Positions 46,731 to 56,455 of a stretch of 64,000 nt of DNA are shown here, one piece after another. A program made the translations under genes and the position numbers. A model generated the notes under the pieces. That model searched no databases, was not told the origin of the DNA, and was given only the letters and a program-made list of their open reading frames with translations. Source of the stretch: Bradyrhizobium neotropicale (GTDB taxonomy: Bacteria > Pseudomonadota > Alphaproteobacteria > Rhizobiales > Xanthobacteraceae). Every line of letters begins with the position of its first letter. The stretch's first letter is position 1. The stretch spans positions 67,297 through 131,296 of the forward strand of contig NZ_LSEF01000025.1 of the NCBI RefSeq assembly GCF_001641695.1, written 5' to 3'.

Positions 46731-47009
46731 TCAATTGGTCCAAATATCCAAGAACGTCCGCACCGACCTACTCTGTACACGCAATGCCCCTTCCGATCTC
46801 TGCTCGACGTCACCCCATTCCACAGATTTCAGCGAGGCGACTTGGTCGATTAAATGACGCCCCTTGGCGGTGATCGCCGGACGAAACCAAGACAAGACAC
46901 GAATATTCGTGGTTTTTAATAATAATCCGATATAACCACATGTAAATGGCGCCCCGGGATGCGGCGAGGCTGACACAGTATTAATGTTGCTATAAATTTT
47001 CTTGGCCAC
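46731..47009 (-). CDS. Hypothetical protein (92 aa) upstream of the polymerase gene
   Basis: GTG 47007-47009 is preceded by a perfect AGGAGGT (47017-47023) with a 7-nt spacer, the best ribosome site in this part of the window. The 92-aa product (MAKKIYSNINTVSASPHPGA..., with two Gly/Phe/Cys-rich turns and a basic C-terminus) matches nothing I recognise. The 27-bp gap to the polymerase gene suggests one transcript. The strong ribosome site argues for translation, but codon use looks ordinary to poor, so it could also be a leader frame. Confidence 0.45.
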   Translation of the reverse strand: MAKKIYSNINTVSASPHPGAPFTCGYIGLLLKTTNIRVLSWFRPAITAKGRHLIDQVASLKSVEWGDVEQRSEGALRVQSRSVRTFLDIWTN

Positions 47010-47133
47010 TTCCTGAACCTCCTAGAGAGAAATCGCGCCTCGATAATATCGCGGTTATATTATACCTCACCGGGAAGACCCTCGCTCCTTTTGAGGATTT
47101 GCTCAACGACCCAGACGTCTGGAGAACTTGTGG

Positions 47134-48045
47134 ATGCCCTTGGTTTCCGTCGTGATCCCGACACTGCATCGGCCGGAAATGGTATTGCGCGCAATTCGTA
47201 GCGTGCTCAATCAAACGCACAGAGAGATCGAGGTTGTCGTGGTCGTTGATGGACCGGATGCGGCCACGGTCGCTGCCGTTCGGTCCTTGGAAGATCCGCG
47301 GCTGCAACTCATTGTCAACCCACGGTCGCTGACGGCGGCCGGGGCGCGCAATGCCGGCGCCGCTCGCGCGACAGGCGATTGGATTGCCTTCCTCGATGAC
47401 GACGACGAGTGGCTGCCGAACAAACTGGAAAGGCAGATGGCATTCGTGCGCGAGACCACGCTTGTGAGCTGCCTTAGTCGGGTCGTGACCCCGCTTGCGA
47501 CCTATGTCTGGCCGGGGACCGTTTATGACAATTCCCTCCCGCTCGACGAGTACCTTTTCGATCGCCGCTCATTGTTCATGGGATCGAGCTTCATTCAGAC
47601 GTCCAGCTATCTGCTCCCCCGACGGCTATTTGATCGGATACGCTTCAACGTCGAAAGCCCTCATGACGATTGGGAATTCATATTGCGCCTGTCCAAGGAA
47701 ACAGGCGCCAGAATAGAGACCGTCCCGGAGGTGCTGGTCACGCTGTATTTCGAAGAGGAGCGCTCCTCTCTTTCCAGCGCCGCAACGTGGTCGGCTTCTC
47801 TCAGGTGGATCGAAACCCTGCGCCCGCTCATTACCCCGCGTGCCTATAGCGGGTTCTGCCTCGGCGTCGTGGGATCTCGGGCAGCGAAGCAGGGAGCCTA
47901 CGCGGCATTTTTTGACCTACTCCAAACGGCATTTCGGCGCGGCTCGCCGACATTATATCAAGTCACGTTTTACCTCCTGTTTTGGCTCGCGCCGCAAAGA
48001 GCTCGACGCCGTTTGCGTGCCTTGCTTCGGGGGCAGCCGGCCTGA
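47134..48045 (+). CDS. Glycosyltransferase family 2
   Basis: The 303-aa protein is an inverting GT-A glycosyltransferase. It starts PLVSVVIPTLHRPEMVLRAI, with the acceptor-domain VVVVDGPDAAT and the Asp-rich metal-binding site FLDDDDEW. The start chosen is ATG 47134, since GGAGA at 47121-47125 is properly spaced for it; a TTG two codons earlier is possible. It is transcribed divergently from the 92-aa gene. No membrane helix is certain. It probably adds one sugar to the lipid-linked repeat unit. Confidence 0.92.
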   Translation: MPLVSVVIPTLHRPEMVLRAIRSVLNQTHREIEVVVVVDGPDAATVAAVRSLEDPRLQLIVNPRSLTAAGARNAGAARATGDWIAFLDDDDEWLPNKLERQMAFVRETTLVSCLSRVVTPLATYVWPGTVYDNSLPLDEYLFDRRSLFMGSSFIQTSSYLLPRRLFDRIRFNVESPHDDWEFILRLSKETGARIETVPEVLVTLYFEEERSSLSSAATWSASLRWIETLRPLITPRAYSGFCLGVVGSRAAKQGAYAAFFDLLQTAFRRGSPTLYQVTFYLLFWLAPQRARRRLRALLRGQPA

Positions 48046-48279
48046 ACTGCGTTTGCTCTCGTCCACGAGATGGATGACCGATTTCGGCCTCCTCGCGCCT
48101 CCGGGCTCCAACGAAATTCGGGCCAACGCCCCAAGGCCCTCGCCCGCCCTTTGATTAAACCAAGGGCAAGAGCATTGATTAAAATCATTTAAATGCCCGG
48201 CATTAAATATTGACTTTAAATTTCTTCGTGCTTATTTTACGGGCGGATTGTCGATATAAATAATAATAGGACAGGATTA

Positions 48280-49266
48280 ATGAAAAGCGCCCTGGTCTGC
48301 GGAGCCGGTGGATTCATCGGCGGCCATCTCGTGAAGCGTCTCAAGAAGGACGGATTTTGGGTTCGCGGGGTCGATCTGAAATTTCATGAGTTCTCCGAAA
48401 CCCAAGCCGACGATTTCGTCATAGGCGACCTGCGGGATCAGGGATTTTGTCGCGCCGTCGTGGACCGCCGATTTGATGAAGTCTATCAACTCGCCGCCGA
48501 CATGGGCGGCGCCGGCTATATTTTCACCGGCGAGCATGACGCCGACGTCATGCACAACTCAGTCACGATCAATTCGAGCGTACTAGACGCCTGCCACAAG
48601 CGCGGCGTCAGAAAGATCTTCTATTCGTCGTCGGCATGCATGTATCCGGCCTATAACCAGGAAGATCCGAAAAACCCGAAGTGCTCAGAGGACTCGGCTT
48701 ATCCGGCCGCGCCTGACAGCGAGTACGGTTGGGAAAAGCTGTTCAGCGAACGTCTGTATCTGGCCTACCGGCGAAACTACGGTGTGCAGACCCACATCGC
48801 GCGCTATCATAATATCTTTGGACCGGAGGGCACGTGGATCGGAGGCCGCGAAAAGGCCCCGGCCGCGGTCTGTCGCAAAGTCGCCATGGCGCGCAACGGC
48901 GAGGATATCGAGGTGTGGGGCGACGGCGAGCAAACCCGCTCATTCCTTTACATCGACGAATGTATCGAGGGCACCGTGCGGCTGTTGCGCTCAAACTTCT
49001 CCGGCCCGGTCAACATTGGTTCGGAAGAAATGGTCACGATCAACCAGCTTGTCGACATGGTGGCGGATATCGCCGGCAAGCGGATTGGCAAGAACCACGT
49101 GCCCGGACCTCAGGGCGTGCGAGGTCGGAACTCCGACAACCGGCTGATCAGGGAGAATCTCGGCTGGGAGCCGAGCCGATCGCTCCGCGCGGGGCTGGAA
49201 CCGACCTACCAGTGGATTGCCGCCCAAGCGGCGAGGAACGTCATGCCCAAAGCGCGGGTGGCATGA
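48280..49266 (+). CDS. NAD-dependent epimerase, GDP-mannose 3,5-epimerase-like
   Basis: The 328-aa short-chain dehydrogenase-type enzyme has the Rossmann motif GAGGFIGG at residues 8-15 and YxxxK in YGWEK (Y149, K153). The preceding SSSACMYPAYNQ pattern and the AADMGGAGYI loop are typical of GDP-mannose 3,5-epimerases. It would make GDP-L-galactose/gulose-type sugars, but other nucleotide-sugar substrates cannot be excluded. About 230 bp of AT-rich sequence separates it from the GT2 gene, so it may have its own promoter. Confidence 0.88.
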   Translation: MKSALVCGAGGFIGGHLVKRLKKDGFWVRGVDLKFHEFSETQADDFVIGDLRDQGFCRAVVDRRFDEVYQLAADMGGAGYIFTGEHDADVMHNSVTINSSVLDACHKRGVRKIFYSSSACMYPAYNQEDPKNPKCSEDSAYPAAPDSEYGWEKLFSERLYLAYRRNYGVQTHIARYHNIFGPEGTWIGGREKAPAAVCRKVAMARNGEDIEVWGDGEQTRSFLYIDECIEGTVRLLRSNFSGPVNIGSEEMVTINQLVDMVADIAGKRIGKNHVPGPQGVRGRNSDNRLIRENLGWEPSRSLRAGLEPTYQWIAAQAARNVMPKARVA

Positions 49267-49514
49267 GGACGACGGCAGGTCTTTGAATTGGATTTTCCGA
49301 GTCGGATCGCTTCATCCACTGAAGCCCAAGCCGGAAATGACGTCAAACGACTGGCTGGTTTTCGAGGATCTCGCTCAAGACGCACCAAACTCAAGAACGC
49401 TTGGCTGGAATGGACTCCATCCATGAGTAGGCCAAATCTACCGCTGTGCAAGTGATGCAGCAGCTGCAACGGAGACGGACTGCACGAAACACGCCGAACA
49501 GGCGGGAGCAACTA

Positions 49515-50705
49515 GTGGATTGTGAATTGAACTGCGACGACGCTGTCACTCACGGGCTCCGGACGCGCACCGTTCTTATTGTTACTCCAGGCGGACTGGA
49601 GCATGGCGGTGGAATTGGCCGCCAGATGGGTTATTTCCTCCAAGCTTACCAAGAGACCGAACAAAGATTTCGTTACCAGGTCGTCGATTCACGTGGCCCG
49701 TGGTACCTCGGCTCGTCACCGCTGCACGTCGTCGGGTCCATTGCTTATCTTGGCCGCGCCATTCTTACGCTGTCTCGTGCCTGTCTTTCGTCGCCCTGCG
49801 TGGCACACGTCAACATCACAGGCCGCGGCAGCACCATTCGCAAGCTCATTCTCCTGACCATCTGCCGGCCACTTGGATTGCGCTACGTCCTGCATCTCCA
49901 TGATTACGACTACGCTGCATATTACCGCAGCCGGGGGACCTTTGTTAAAAAGCTGATTGCAACGATGTTTCGCCGTGCAGCCGCAGTCATCGTACTTGGA
50001 CGGCGAGACCTCGAAGTGATCTCCCAATTGTTCCAGCTGCGCAAGGACCGCATGACCGTCCTTCCCAACGCGGTACCGGATCCTCTCCCAGATCTCGATG
50101 GACGTCCGGCCCCTGGACAGCCGTGTCAGTTGCTCTTTCTCGGGCACCTCGGCTCTCGAAAGGGTGTGCCGGATTTGCTGAAGGCCCTCGCCAGCCCAGC
50201 CGTAAGGCACCTGCGCTGGCGAGCAACGCTCGCGGGGGACGGACCGATCGAGGAGTACCGCAACCTTGCGAAGGACCTCGGCATCCTGGGCTCGCTAAGC
50301 TTTCCGGGCTGGCTCGATCAGAGGCGCACGAGCGAATTGTGCGCCAATGCCGACGTCCTAGTTCTTCCCTCCTATGCCGAGGGGTTGGCGATGTCGGTGC
50401 TGGAGGGCCTGTCCCATGGCCTCGTCGTGATCACAACCCCGGTCGGCGCGCATTCTGAAGTGATCAAGCCCGAGGTGTCGGGGATACTCGTGCCTCCCGG
50501 AGACATAGCGGCGCTCGCCGAGACATTGGTCCGCGTGATCGAAGACGAAAGTCTTCGGATGCGGCTGGCGAGTGGCGCGCGCGCCCGTTTCCTCGAGAAA
50601 TTCGACGTGCGTCACTACGCGGCTCGACTGGAGCAGCTTCACGCTGATCTGTTCGGGCCCCCACTTGACCGCCCGAAGCCGGTGGAGAAAGGGCTGATAT
50701 CGTGA
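49515..50705 (+). CDS. Glycosyltransferase family 4 (GTG start)
   Basis: The 396-aa protein is a GT-B retaining glycosyltransferase. N-terminal TPGGLEHGGGIGRQMGYFL is the acceptor-domain glycine loop. The C-terminal donor domain has LFLGHLGSRKGVPDLLKAL, LPSYAEGLAMSVLEGLSHGL and the E-x7-E pattern. The frame opens at 49446, but GTG 49515 has GGGAG (49504-49508) with a 6-nt spacer and is preferred. It overlaps the WecG-type gene by 4 bp. About 250 bp without a gene precede it. Confidence 0.9.
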   Translation: MDCELNCDDAVTHGLRTRTVLIVTPGGLEHGGGIGRQMGYFLQAYQETEQRFRYQVVDSRGPWYLGSSPLHVVGSIAYLGRAILTLSRACLSSPCVAHVNITGRGSTIRKLILLTICRPLGLRYVLHLHDYDYAAYYRSRGTFVKKLIATMFRRAAAVIVLGRRDLEVISQLFQLRKDRMTVLPNAVPDPLPDLDGRPAPGQPCQLLFLGHLGSRKGVPDLLKALASPAVRHLRWRATLAGDGPIEEYRNLAKDLGILGSLSFPGWLDQRRTSELCANADVLVLPSYAEGLAMSVLEGLSHGLVVITTPVGAHSEVIKPEVSGILVPPGDIAALAETLVRVIEDESLRMRLASGARARFLEKFDVRHYAARLEQLHADLFGPPLDRPKPVEKGLIS

Positions 50706-51526
50706 AACATCTGGCCGACCAACGAGAAAACAGCCAAATCCTGGCTGGCATTCCGAGCGAGATTCCCAGGGTGAACATTCTTGGAGTCGGCGTCACGCCG
50801 GTGAATCTTCCGCAAACCATCAACATACTGGAAAATTGGCAAGCCGAAGGACGCCGCGAATACGTCCTCTGCACTTGTGTTCACGGCATTATGGAAGCGC
50901 AGAGAGATCCCGAGATTCGAAGCGCTCTGAACCGGTCCGGTCTGACGACGGAGGATGGGATGCCTCTGGTCTGGTGGTGCCAACGCCGCGGCTATCCCAA
51001 TGCGGGGCGCGTCTATGGACCCGACCTGCTTCTGGCGATGTGCGAAAGGGCGGCCCAGACTGGCCACCGACACTATTTTTACGGAGGAAGCCCTCGCGTC
51101 GTCGAGGCTATGGTCTCGCGCCTCGTAGCGCGCTTCCCGGGCCTGACCATCGCTGGCTACCGGTCCCCTCCGTTCCGGCCGCTCACGCCGGAAGAAGACG
51201 CCGCCGATATCCAGGCCATCAACGACGCCCGTCCCGACTACGTCTGGGTCGGGCTCGGAATGCCGAAGCAGGACAAATGGATCGTGAACCACGTCGGCAA
51301 AATTGAAGCCGCTGCGTTACTTGGCGTGGGGGCGGCGTTCGATTTCGCCGCGGGCGCGAAGCCTCAGGCGCCGCTATGGATGCAGCGTTCAGGTTTGGAG
51401 TGGCTCTTCCGTCTCATGACGGAGCCTCGGCGGCTCGCTCACCGCTACCTCGTCTACAACTCCATTTTTGTCGTCCGGGCGTTTCAACAGCTTGCCGGGT
51501 GGAAGTCCTACGCTCGAGATTGGTAA
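50702..51526 (+). CDS. WecG/TagA/CpsF-family glycosyltransferase
   Basis: The 274-aa protein is a GT26-type transferase, like WecG (ManNAcA transferase) and TagA. Hallmarks are the N-terminal ILGVGVTPVNLPQTINILENW, TTEDGMPLVWWCQRRGYPNAGRVYGPDLL and HYFYGGSPRV. The C-terminal DYVWVGLGMPKQDKWI and GVGAAFDFAAG follow. The start is GTG 50702, overlapping the preceding stop. It usually adds the second sugar to undecaprenyl-linked intermediates. Confidence 0.92.
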   Translation: MKHLADQRENSQILAGIPSEIPRVNILGVGVTPVNLPQTINILENWQAEGRREYVLCTCVHGIMEAQRDPEIRSALNRSGLTTEDGMPLVWWCQRRGYPNAGRVYGPDLLLAMCERAAQTGHRHYFYGGSPRVVEAMVSRLVARFPGLTIAGYRSPPFRPLTPEEDAADIQAINDARPDYVWVGLGMPKQDKWIVNHVGKIEAAALLGVGAAFDFAAGAKPQAPLWMQRSGLEWLFRLMTEPRRLAHRYLVYNSIFVVRAFQQLAGWKSYARDW

Positions 51527-51625
51527 ACCCTGCACGCTTCATCTCGGAAATAGATCTCCACCGCCGTCGGAAAACAATAGTGCCGACAACGATGTGTCGC
51601 ATCGAGACGCACATGATGTAGCTAC

Positions 51626-52903
51626 ATGAAGCTATTGATTTCAGCCTATGCGTGCGCCCCCAATCGTGGTTCTGACCATGCTGTTGGCTGGAATTGGGCG
51701 ACCGAAGCCCACAGGTTGGGCCACGAAATCTGGGCGTTTGTGTCCCCAGCACATCATGACTCGATCAAGCGCGCATGTGACGAGATGCCGGGCCTCGACG
51801 GTATCCATTGGGTCTTCCCTGAGGTTGAGGGATGGCCCCTCAAACAGGCGGTCGAACCCAAATGGGAGAGAACCTACAACGTGCTCTGGCAGCGCGCAGC
51901 CCTGCGTGACGCACGCGACCTGCACCAGCAAGTCGGTTTCGACGTCGTCCACCATCTCACATGGGCCGGCATTCGCGCGCCGACGTTCTTGGGGGCACTT
52001 GCAGCACCGCTCATTATAGGGCCAGTCGGAGGCGGGGAAACGTCTCCGCCCTCACTGCGGGACGAAATAGGCTTAAGGGGCAGGATACTCGAAGGAATAC
52101 GAGATCTGTCCAATTCGACCATTGCGATGAACCCGCTGGTCCGGAGTGGTCTGGCTCGCGCTTCTGCTATTTTTGTTTCTACAGCCGACACCCAGAATCT
52201 GTTTAAGGGCGTCCTCCGCAACAAGGCGACGGTCTTCACGCAACTCGGCCTTCCAAATCTCCCCAGCGATCGCTTGCCGCGCTCCCCCTCAGGACCGCCG
52301 CGTTTACTCTACGCCGGTCGCCTGCTCTACTGGAAGGGCGTTCATATAGCCATCAGGGCTTTTGCCGAGGTGGTGAGGCAAATCCCCAATGCCCGCTTCA
52401 CGATCGTAGGAAGCGGCCCGGAACGATCGAGGCTCGAAGACGATATAAGGCACAACAAACTTCTCGGCAGCGTGGAATTCATTCCGCAACTGCCACAGAA
52501 TGCGTTGTTCGAGCTGTACAGAAATCACGACCTCTTCCTTTTTCCAAGCCTGCATGACAGCGGCGGCTTTGTAGTGCTCGAGGCAATGTCTCATGGCTTA
52601 CCAGTCGTTTGCCTTGATCTAGGCGGTCCCAGAGACATGGTGACGCCGAGCTCCGGTGTCGTCGTAAAGCACAACGGTCAGAATAGCGCGCAGCTCGCCA
52701 CAATGATGGCCAGGGAAATATGCCGGCTGCTTGCGTCGCCAGAGACACTCTCTGTCTTGTCTGCGGGCGCGGTCGCCCGCGCACAGGATTTCATCTTAGC
52801 AGAACGCATCAAGCGCTTTTATGATCGCGCCCTGGAATTCATGCCGCGCGGCGATCCGACCGTCGTGCGACAACTAGACCAGGTGCTATCGATTCATCAG
52901 TAG
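51626..52903 (+). CDS. Glycosyltransferase family 4
   Basis: The 425-aa GT-B transferase begins MKLLISAYACAPNRGSDHAVGWNW, the pattern of a group with an AYACAPxxGSE/DxxxGW start. It has VHHLTWAGIRAPTFLGALAAP in the acceptor domain. LLYAGRLLYWKGVHIAIRAF, FLFPSLHDSGGFVVLEAMSHGLPVV and LGGPRDMV lie in the donor domain. It is 99 bp after the WecG-type gene. Its last 18 bp overlap the antisense flippase-tail remnant. Confidence 0.92.
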   Translation: MKLLISAYACAPNRGSDHAVGWNWATEAHRLGHEIWAFVSPAHHDSIKRACDEMPGLDGIHWVFPEVEGWPLKQAVEPKWERTYNVLWQRAALRDARDLHQQVGFDVVHHLTWAGIRAPTFLGALAAPLIIGPVGGGETSPPSLRDEIGLRGRILEGIRDLSNSTIAMNPLVRSGLARASAIFVSTADTQNLFKGVLRNKATVFTQLGLPNLPSDRLPRSPSGPPRLLYAGRLLYWKGVHIAIRAFAEVVRQIPNARFTIVGSGPERSRLEDDIRHNKLLGSVEFIPQLPQNALFELYRNHDLFLFPSLHDSGGFVVLEAMSHGLPVVCLDLGGPRDMVTPSSGVVVKHNGQNSAQLATMMAREICRLLASPETLSVLSAGAVARAQDFILAERIKRFYDRALEFMPRGDPTVVRQLDQVLSIHQ

Positions 52904-52962
52904 ATCCTGCACGGTCGAGCCGGCGCGTTTGACCGGCTCGACAAGCGGAAAAAAGCCAGTGC
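52886..52962 (-). pseudogene. C-terminal remnant of a second flippase gene
   Basis: Read leftward, this segment encodes FFPLVEPVKRAGSTVQDLL-M-N-R-stop. The intact flippase gene ends FRLVEPIKVAGSIVQDLL-K-S-R-stop (54843-54910). The two stretches align over about 75 bp at high identity and in the same orientation. Similarity stops near 52962. The remnant thus flanks the beta-helix protein gene as one half of a degenerate direct repeat, with the intact flippase end as the other half. Confidence 0.8.
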
Positions 52963-52982
52963 GTGCTGTTGGGAACATTCGG

Positions 52983-54608
52983 ATGATGAAGAAGTTCTTG
53001 TTGTTGGATTTCGCGCTCAGCCTATCGCTGCTTGCAGTAGCCGCGTATGCGCGGAATTCTCCCCCGGCCAACACTGTCGCCACATCACGACCGTTCACGC
53101 CCCTGCACCTCTATTATATTTCCCCGAGCGGTGACGATTCCAACAACGGCTTGACGCCGGCGACAGCCTGGGCGACGCCTAAGCACGCGGTTGCCTGCGG
53201 CGACGTGCTGATCGTCGCCGCTGGGAACTATGATCGTGGTCAGTTTGGTCGTGCGTCTTTTGGAAGTGATTACGGCAACTTCGGCCCGGTCTCGAACTGT
53301 CCGTCGACCACCGGCGGCATCGATGGCACAGGCGGCATCTATTTTGCGATTTTGCTCTGTGCAGGGCCCGATGTGATGAGTTGTCGGGTTGATGGTGGTT
53401 CCGGGCCGGCGTTTGATATCGGCCAAGGCAACTGGGCGGTTGAAGGATTTTGGGCAACGCAGAATACAGATGCTGAGCGCGCGTGCTTTGGTTCGCTGGG
53501 GACTGCCACAGGAACGACATGGCACCATGTGGCTTTCATCAACAACATCGCGAGCACTTGCGATCTTGCCGGATTTAGTACCGGCAACATCGGTATCGAA
53601 AATGCAGGGGTCGACCAGACGGCAATAGTCGGGGGAATCGTTTTCGACGGAGCAAATAGTCTTGGCCCCTACCAACTCTGTGGCAGCGCCCTCTCACTCA
53701 TGCCAACAGGTAGCACGGACACCAGTGCCGGGACCCACGTTTATGTGTCGCAGAACTTCATTTATAGAAGCACCAATGCGACGGGTCCCACGGAATGCAG
53801 AGCCTCTGCTGATCCCCATCCGCACTCCGATGGCAACGCCATCATCTTCGACACCTTGGCGGCGAACTCTTATCCTGGTCAAGGTGTGGTCGCCAACAAC
53901 GTGATGTGGGCCAACGGAAACGCGTGCTTCCAGGCGTTTCCGCAGACTGCCGCCGGCTGGACAGACCGGGCGCCGATCCATGTTTTCAACAACACTTGCT
54001 ATAACAACAACCAGGATTCGCGGGCGCATTGTGCGGGCGAGTTGTATTTGCACGGCGTTTACCCGACTGAGGGTGGCATCTACAACGTCGCAAAGAATAT
54101 CTTCCTCGCAACTGTAACTTCCTGTGGCCGCGGCGGTTACGGCCCTGTTGTCAGCGCGTGGGTGGAGAGCGCAAACAGCGCTACACTGACCAATTCAAAT
54201 GTTTCGATTTCCGGGAACTACATCTGGAACAGCCATCCGCCGACGACGACTACGACGGGCGGCAGCAACACTATGGTCAATATCGGACGCTCTGAAGGGA
54301 CCGCTTCGTGGATGTTCGGCACCAACACCTACGAAAACCCCGGTCTGACCAATCCTGGTAACCTGCCAACCGAGGCGCCTGATTGCGCAGGTTATGCGAC
54401 GACAGTGTCGTGCATGAATGCAAAATACGACGTTTCCAATCTCATCAAGCCCACCATCGCCACGACGAGCGTGGGCTACCAGCCGCCAGGGACCTGCACG
54501 CAGGACCCCTACTATCCGACGTGGTTGAAGGGGGTCGTCCACTTGCATTGGGACGGCACGCACCTGACCGAAGTCGACGGGCTGATCACCAAACCCTGCG
54601 GGCTATGA
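52983..54608 (+). CDS. Secreted right-handed beta-helix protein
   Basis: The product is 541 aa from ATG 52983; a TTG at 52929 is an upstream alternative within the flippase-tail remnant. The signal peptide MMKKFLLLDFALSLSLLAVA cleaves near AYARN. The mature N-terminus LYYISPSGDDSNNGLTPATA is typical of secreted parallel beta-helix proteins. About ten rungs with NN/FNNTCYNNN-type turns follow, and many cysteines (likely disulfides). GC content is lower than in the respiratory genes. It sits in the polysaccharide locus between two flippase sequences. A glycan-lyase or hydrolase role is plausible, but no catalytic triad can be named. Confidence 0.85.
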   Translation: MMKKFLLLDFALSLSLLAVAAYARNSPPANTVATSRPFTPLHLYYISPSGDDSNNGLTPATAWATPKHAVACGDVLIVAAGNYDRGQFGRASFGSDYGNFGPVSNCPSTTGGIDGTGGIYFAILLCAGPDVMSCRVDGGSGPAFDIGQGNWAVEGFWATQNTDAERACFGSLGTATGTTWHHVAFINNIASTCDLAGFSTGNIGIENAGVDQTAIVGGIVFDGANSLGPYQLCGSALSLMPTGSTDTSAGTHVYVSQNFIYRSTNATGPTECRASADPHPHSDGNAIIFDTLAANSYPGQGVVANNVMWANGNACFQAFPQTAAGWTDRAPIHVFNNTCYNNNQDSRAHCAGELYLHGVYPTEGGIYNVAKNIFLATVTSCGRGGYGPVVSAWVESANSATLTNSNVSISGNYIWNSHPPTTTTTGGSNTMVNIGRSEGTASWMFGTNTYENPGLTNPGNLPTEAPDCAGYATTVSCMNAKYDVSNLIKPTIATTSVGYQPPGTCTQDPYYPTWLKGVVHLHWDGTHLTEVDGLITKPCGL

Positions 54609-54842
54609 AGACGATCTCTCCTTCTTGTAAGCCCGAATGACAATTTCGTTCTCGTCGCAAGGAACAGTGCTTTCTGGAGGGAGAGCGACATTGCTGACGT
54701 CGTCTTTCTCAGAACGAACATCGAAGGTCATGATCTCGCCGCGCTGCGGGGTGCGCGGAACGCATTTGCGCCGCTCACCTGCTCCGCTGCAATTCATACC
54801 GCAAGTCAGCTGAACCCTCTCGTGCCTCGCCTCGCCCCACCG

Positions 54843-56342
54843 CTATCGGCTCTTCAGCAGATCTTGCACGATTGAGCCGGCAACCTTGATCGGTTCAACC
54901 AGCCGAAACAGGCCCACGACTATGGCGAGGTAAAGGCAGGTGCAGACGCCGCCCAACAACAAGATGCGCACCAAGCTGGAACAATCACCAAGAGCCTCGG
55001 TGCGCAGCCACCAGCCTCCCGCCAAGGCCCCGATAGCACCGATCAGTTGCGGGCCCACCGCCCGGATTACGCGTTCAGCGCCAATGCCTATCGGGCGGCC
55101 GGCATAGATTATCGAAGGAAGGGCAATGAGCAAGCTTGTCACGGACATGGCGATGGCTACGCCCGTGGCACCAAAGGGCAGACCTGCGAGAACCGCCACG
55201 ACCTGGACAGCCGCTGTGATAATGCCCCAGTTGCGCCAGCGGTCCGGCCTTCCAATCGAAACATGCAACCAGCCTTGCGAGCCCTCGACGACCTGGAAAA
55301 TGCCGCGCAGGGCGATAATGCTCAGCAGCGAGCCGGCCATCCGCCACTTCTCTCCCAACAATATGACTGTCAGGTCTTCAGCGACCACGGACAGGATCGA
55401 TGCCGCAGGCATGACGAAGAACGCCAATGCTGACAACGCCGCTTCGTATTTTTGCCGAAGAGCGGCCGGATCGGATTGAAGCTTGCTGAGGGTCGCGCTT
55501 GCGACCATGTGTAGCTGAATTAGTGCCGCGAAGATCGAGTTCTCATACAGCGCAATGGCGTTCTGATAATATCCAACCTGGTCAGGCCGGTAGAACAAGC
55601 CCAGCGCAATCCGGTCGACTGATTTGGCCATCGTATAAATGACCGAAAAACCTACCACGTGTTGGCCAAACCGGATCATCGGCCTCACGTCACTGTCAAA
55701 GGCCGGAAATCCAGGTCTCCATCGGCATACAAACCACGCCCCAACGGCAATACAGAACGTGCTTACGACCGGACGCAGCACCAGCGCCCAATAACCCGAT
55801 CCGAAAATTGCGACAACGACGGCGACGACAATCCCCGCCAGCGTGCTGAGAATCTGTATGTTGGCGATCCTGCCGAACTGCATCGAACGTCGTAGGAGCG
55901 CCAAGTGCTGGTTTGAAGCCCCTCCCAGCACGAAAGTGATCGCAATACACAGCGTGATCGGCGCCAGCCGGGGCTCGCCATATATCCATGCAATCAACGG
56001 ACTGCAGGCAGCCACTATCAATGCAACGGCCAACCCAATGCCGCTACTGAGCCAAAAAAGGCAGTTGACCTGTCCTCGCGTGATCTTGCTTCTTTGTACC
56101 GTGGCGTCTCCGAGACCGAAATCGATGAGCAGCGGCGCAAAGCTCGTCAGAACCGTGACGATCGCGACCAATCCAAAATCCTCCGGCGCCAGGAGCCGGG
56201 CCAGGATGACCGCGGAAACGATCTGGAGAGCACCATTTCCGTATTGCATCGCGACGGAGACGAAGCCACCGCGCAAGGCGCGGCGCCCCAGATCTTTCGA
56301 GTCACTGTGGTCCTCAAAATAACCCGCTACGCTGTCAACCAT
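54843..56342 (-). CDS. Lipid-linked oligosaccharide flippase (Wzx family)
   Basis: The 499-aa membrane protein has about 12-14 hydrophobic segments. The N-terminal pattern AILARLLAPEDFGLVAIVTVL and LLIDFGLGDATVQR is the signature of the polysaccharide-transport (MATE/MVF-type) family, moving undecaprenyl-linked units across the inner membrane. The C-terminus ends with LVEPIKVAGSIVQDLL. It is divergent from the CheR-like gene (113 bp), and a gap of about 230 bp without a credible gene separates its end from the beta-helix gene. Confidence 0.93.
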   Translation of the reverse strand: MVDSVAGYFEDHSDSKDLGRRALRGGFVSVAMQYGNGALQIVSAVILARLLAPEDFGLVAIVTVLTSFAPLLIDFGLGDATVQRSKITRGQVNCLFWLSSGIGLAVALIVAACSPLIAWIYGEPRLAPITLCIAITFVLGGASNQHLALLRRSMQFGRIANIQILSTLAGIVVAVVVAIFGSGYWALVLRPVVSTFCIAVGAWFVCRWRPGFPAFDSDVRPMIRFGQHVVGFSVIYTMAKSVDRIALGLFYRPDQVGYYQNAIALYENSIFAALIQLHMVASATLSKLQSDPAALRQKYEAALSALAFFVMPAASILSVVAEDLTVILLGEKWRMAGSLLSIIALRGIFQVVEGSQGWLHVSIGRPDRWRNWGIITAAVQVVAVLAGLPFGATGVAIAMSVTSLLIALPSIIYAGRPIGIGAERVIRAVGPQLIGAIGALAGGWWLRTEALGDCSSLVRILLLGGVCTCLYLAIVVGLFRLVEPIKVAGSIVQDLLKSR

Positions 56343-56455
56343 GCCGCTATTAATCGCCTTTCGCTCACCGGAAAAATAACTGTATAATACATTATCGAAT
56401 TAATTCCTCTTCGAATAATTGATAGGTGAATTGGTTGCCAAGCAAGGAAGTTCTC

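Noticed and set aside
54603..54797. 64-codon minus-strand frame in the gap before the flippase gene
   Set aside because: No ribosome site of quality, no family and no conserved pattern. It is more likely a chance frame in the 234-bp convergent gap.
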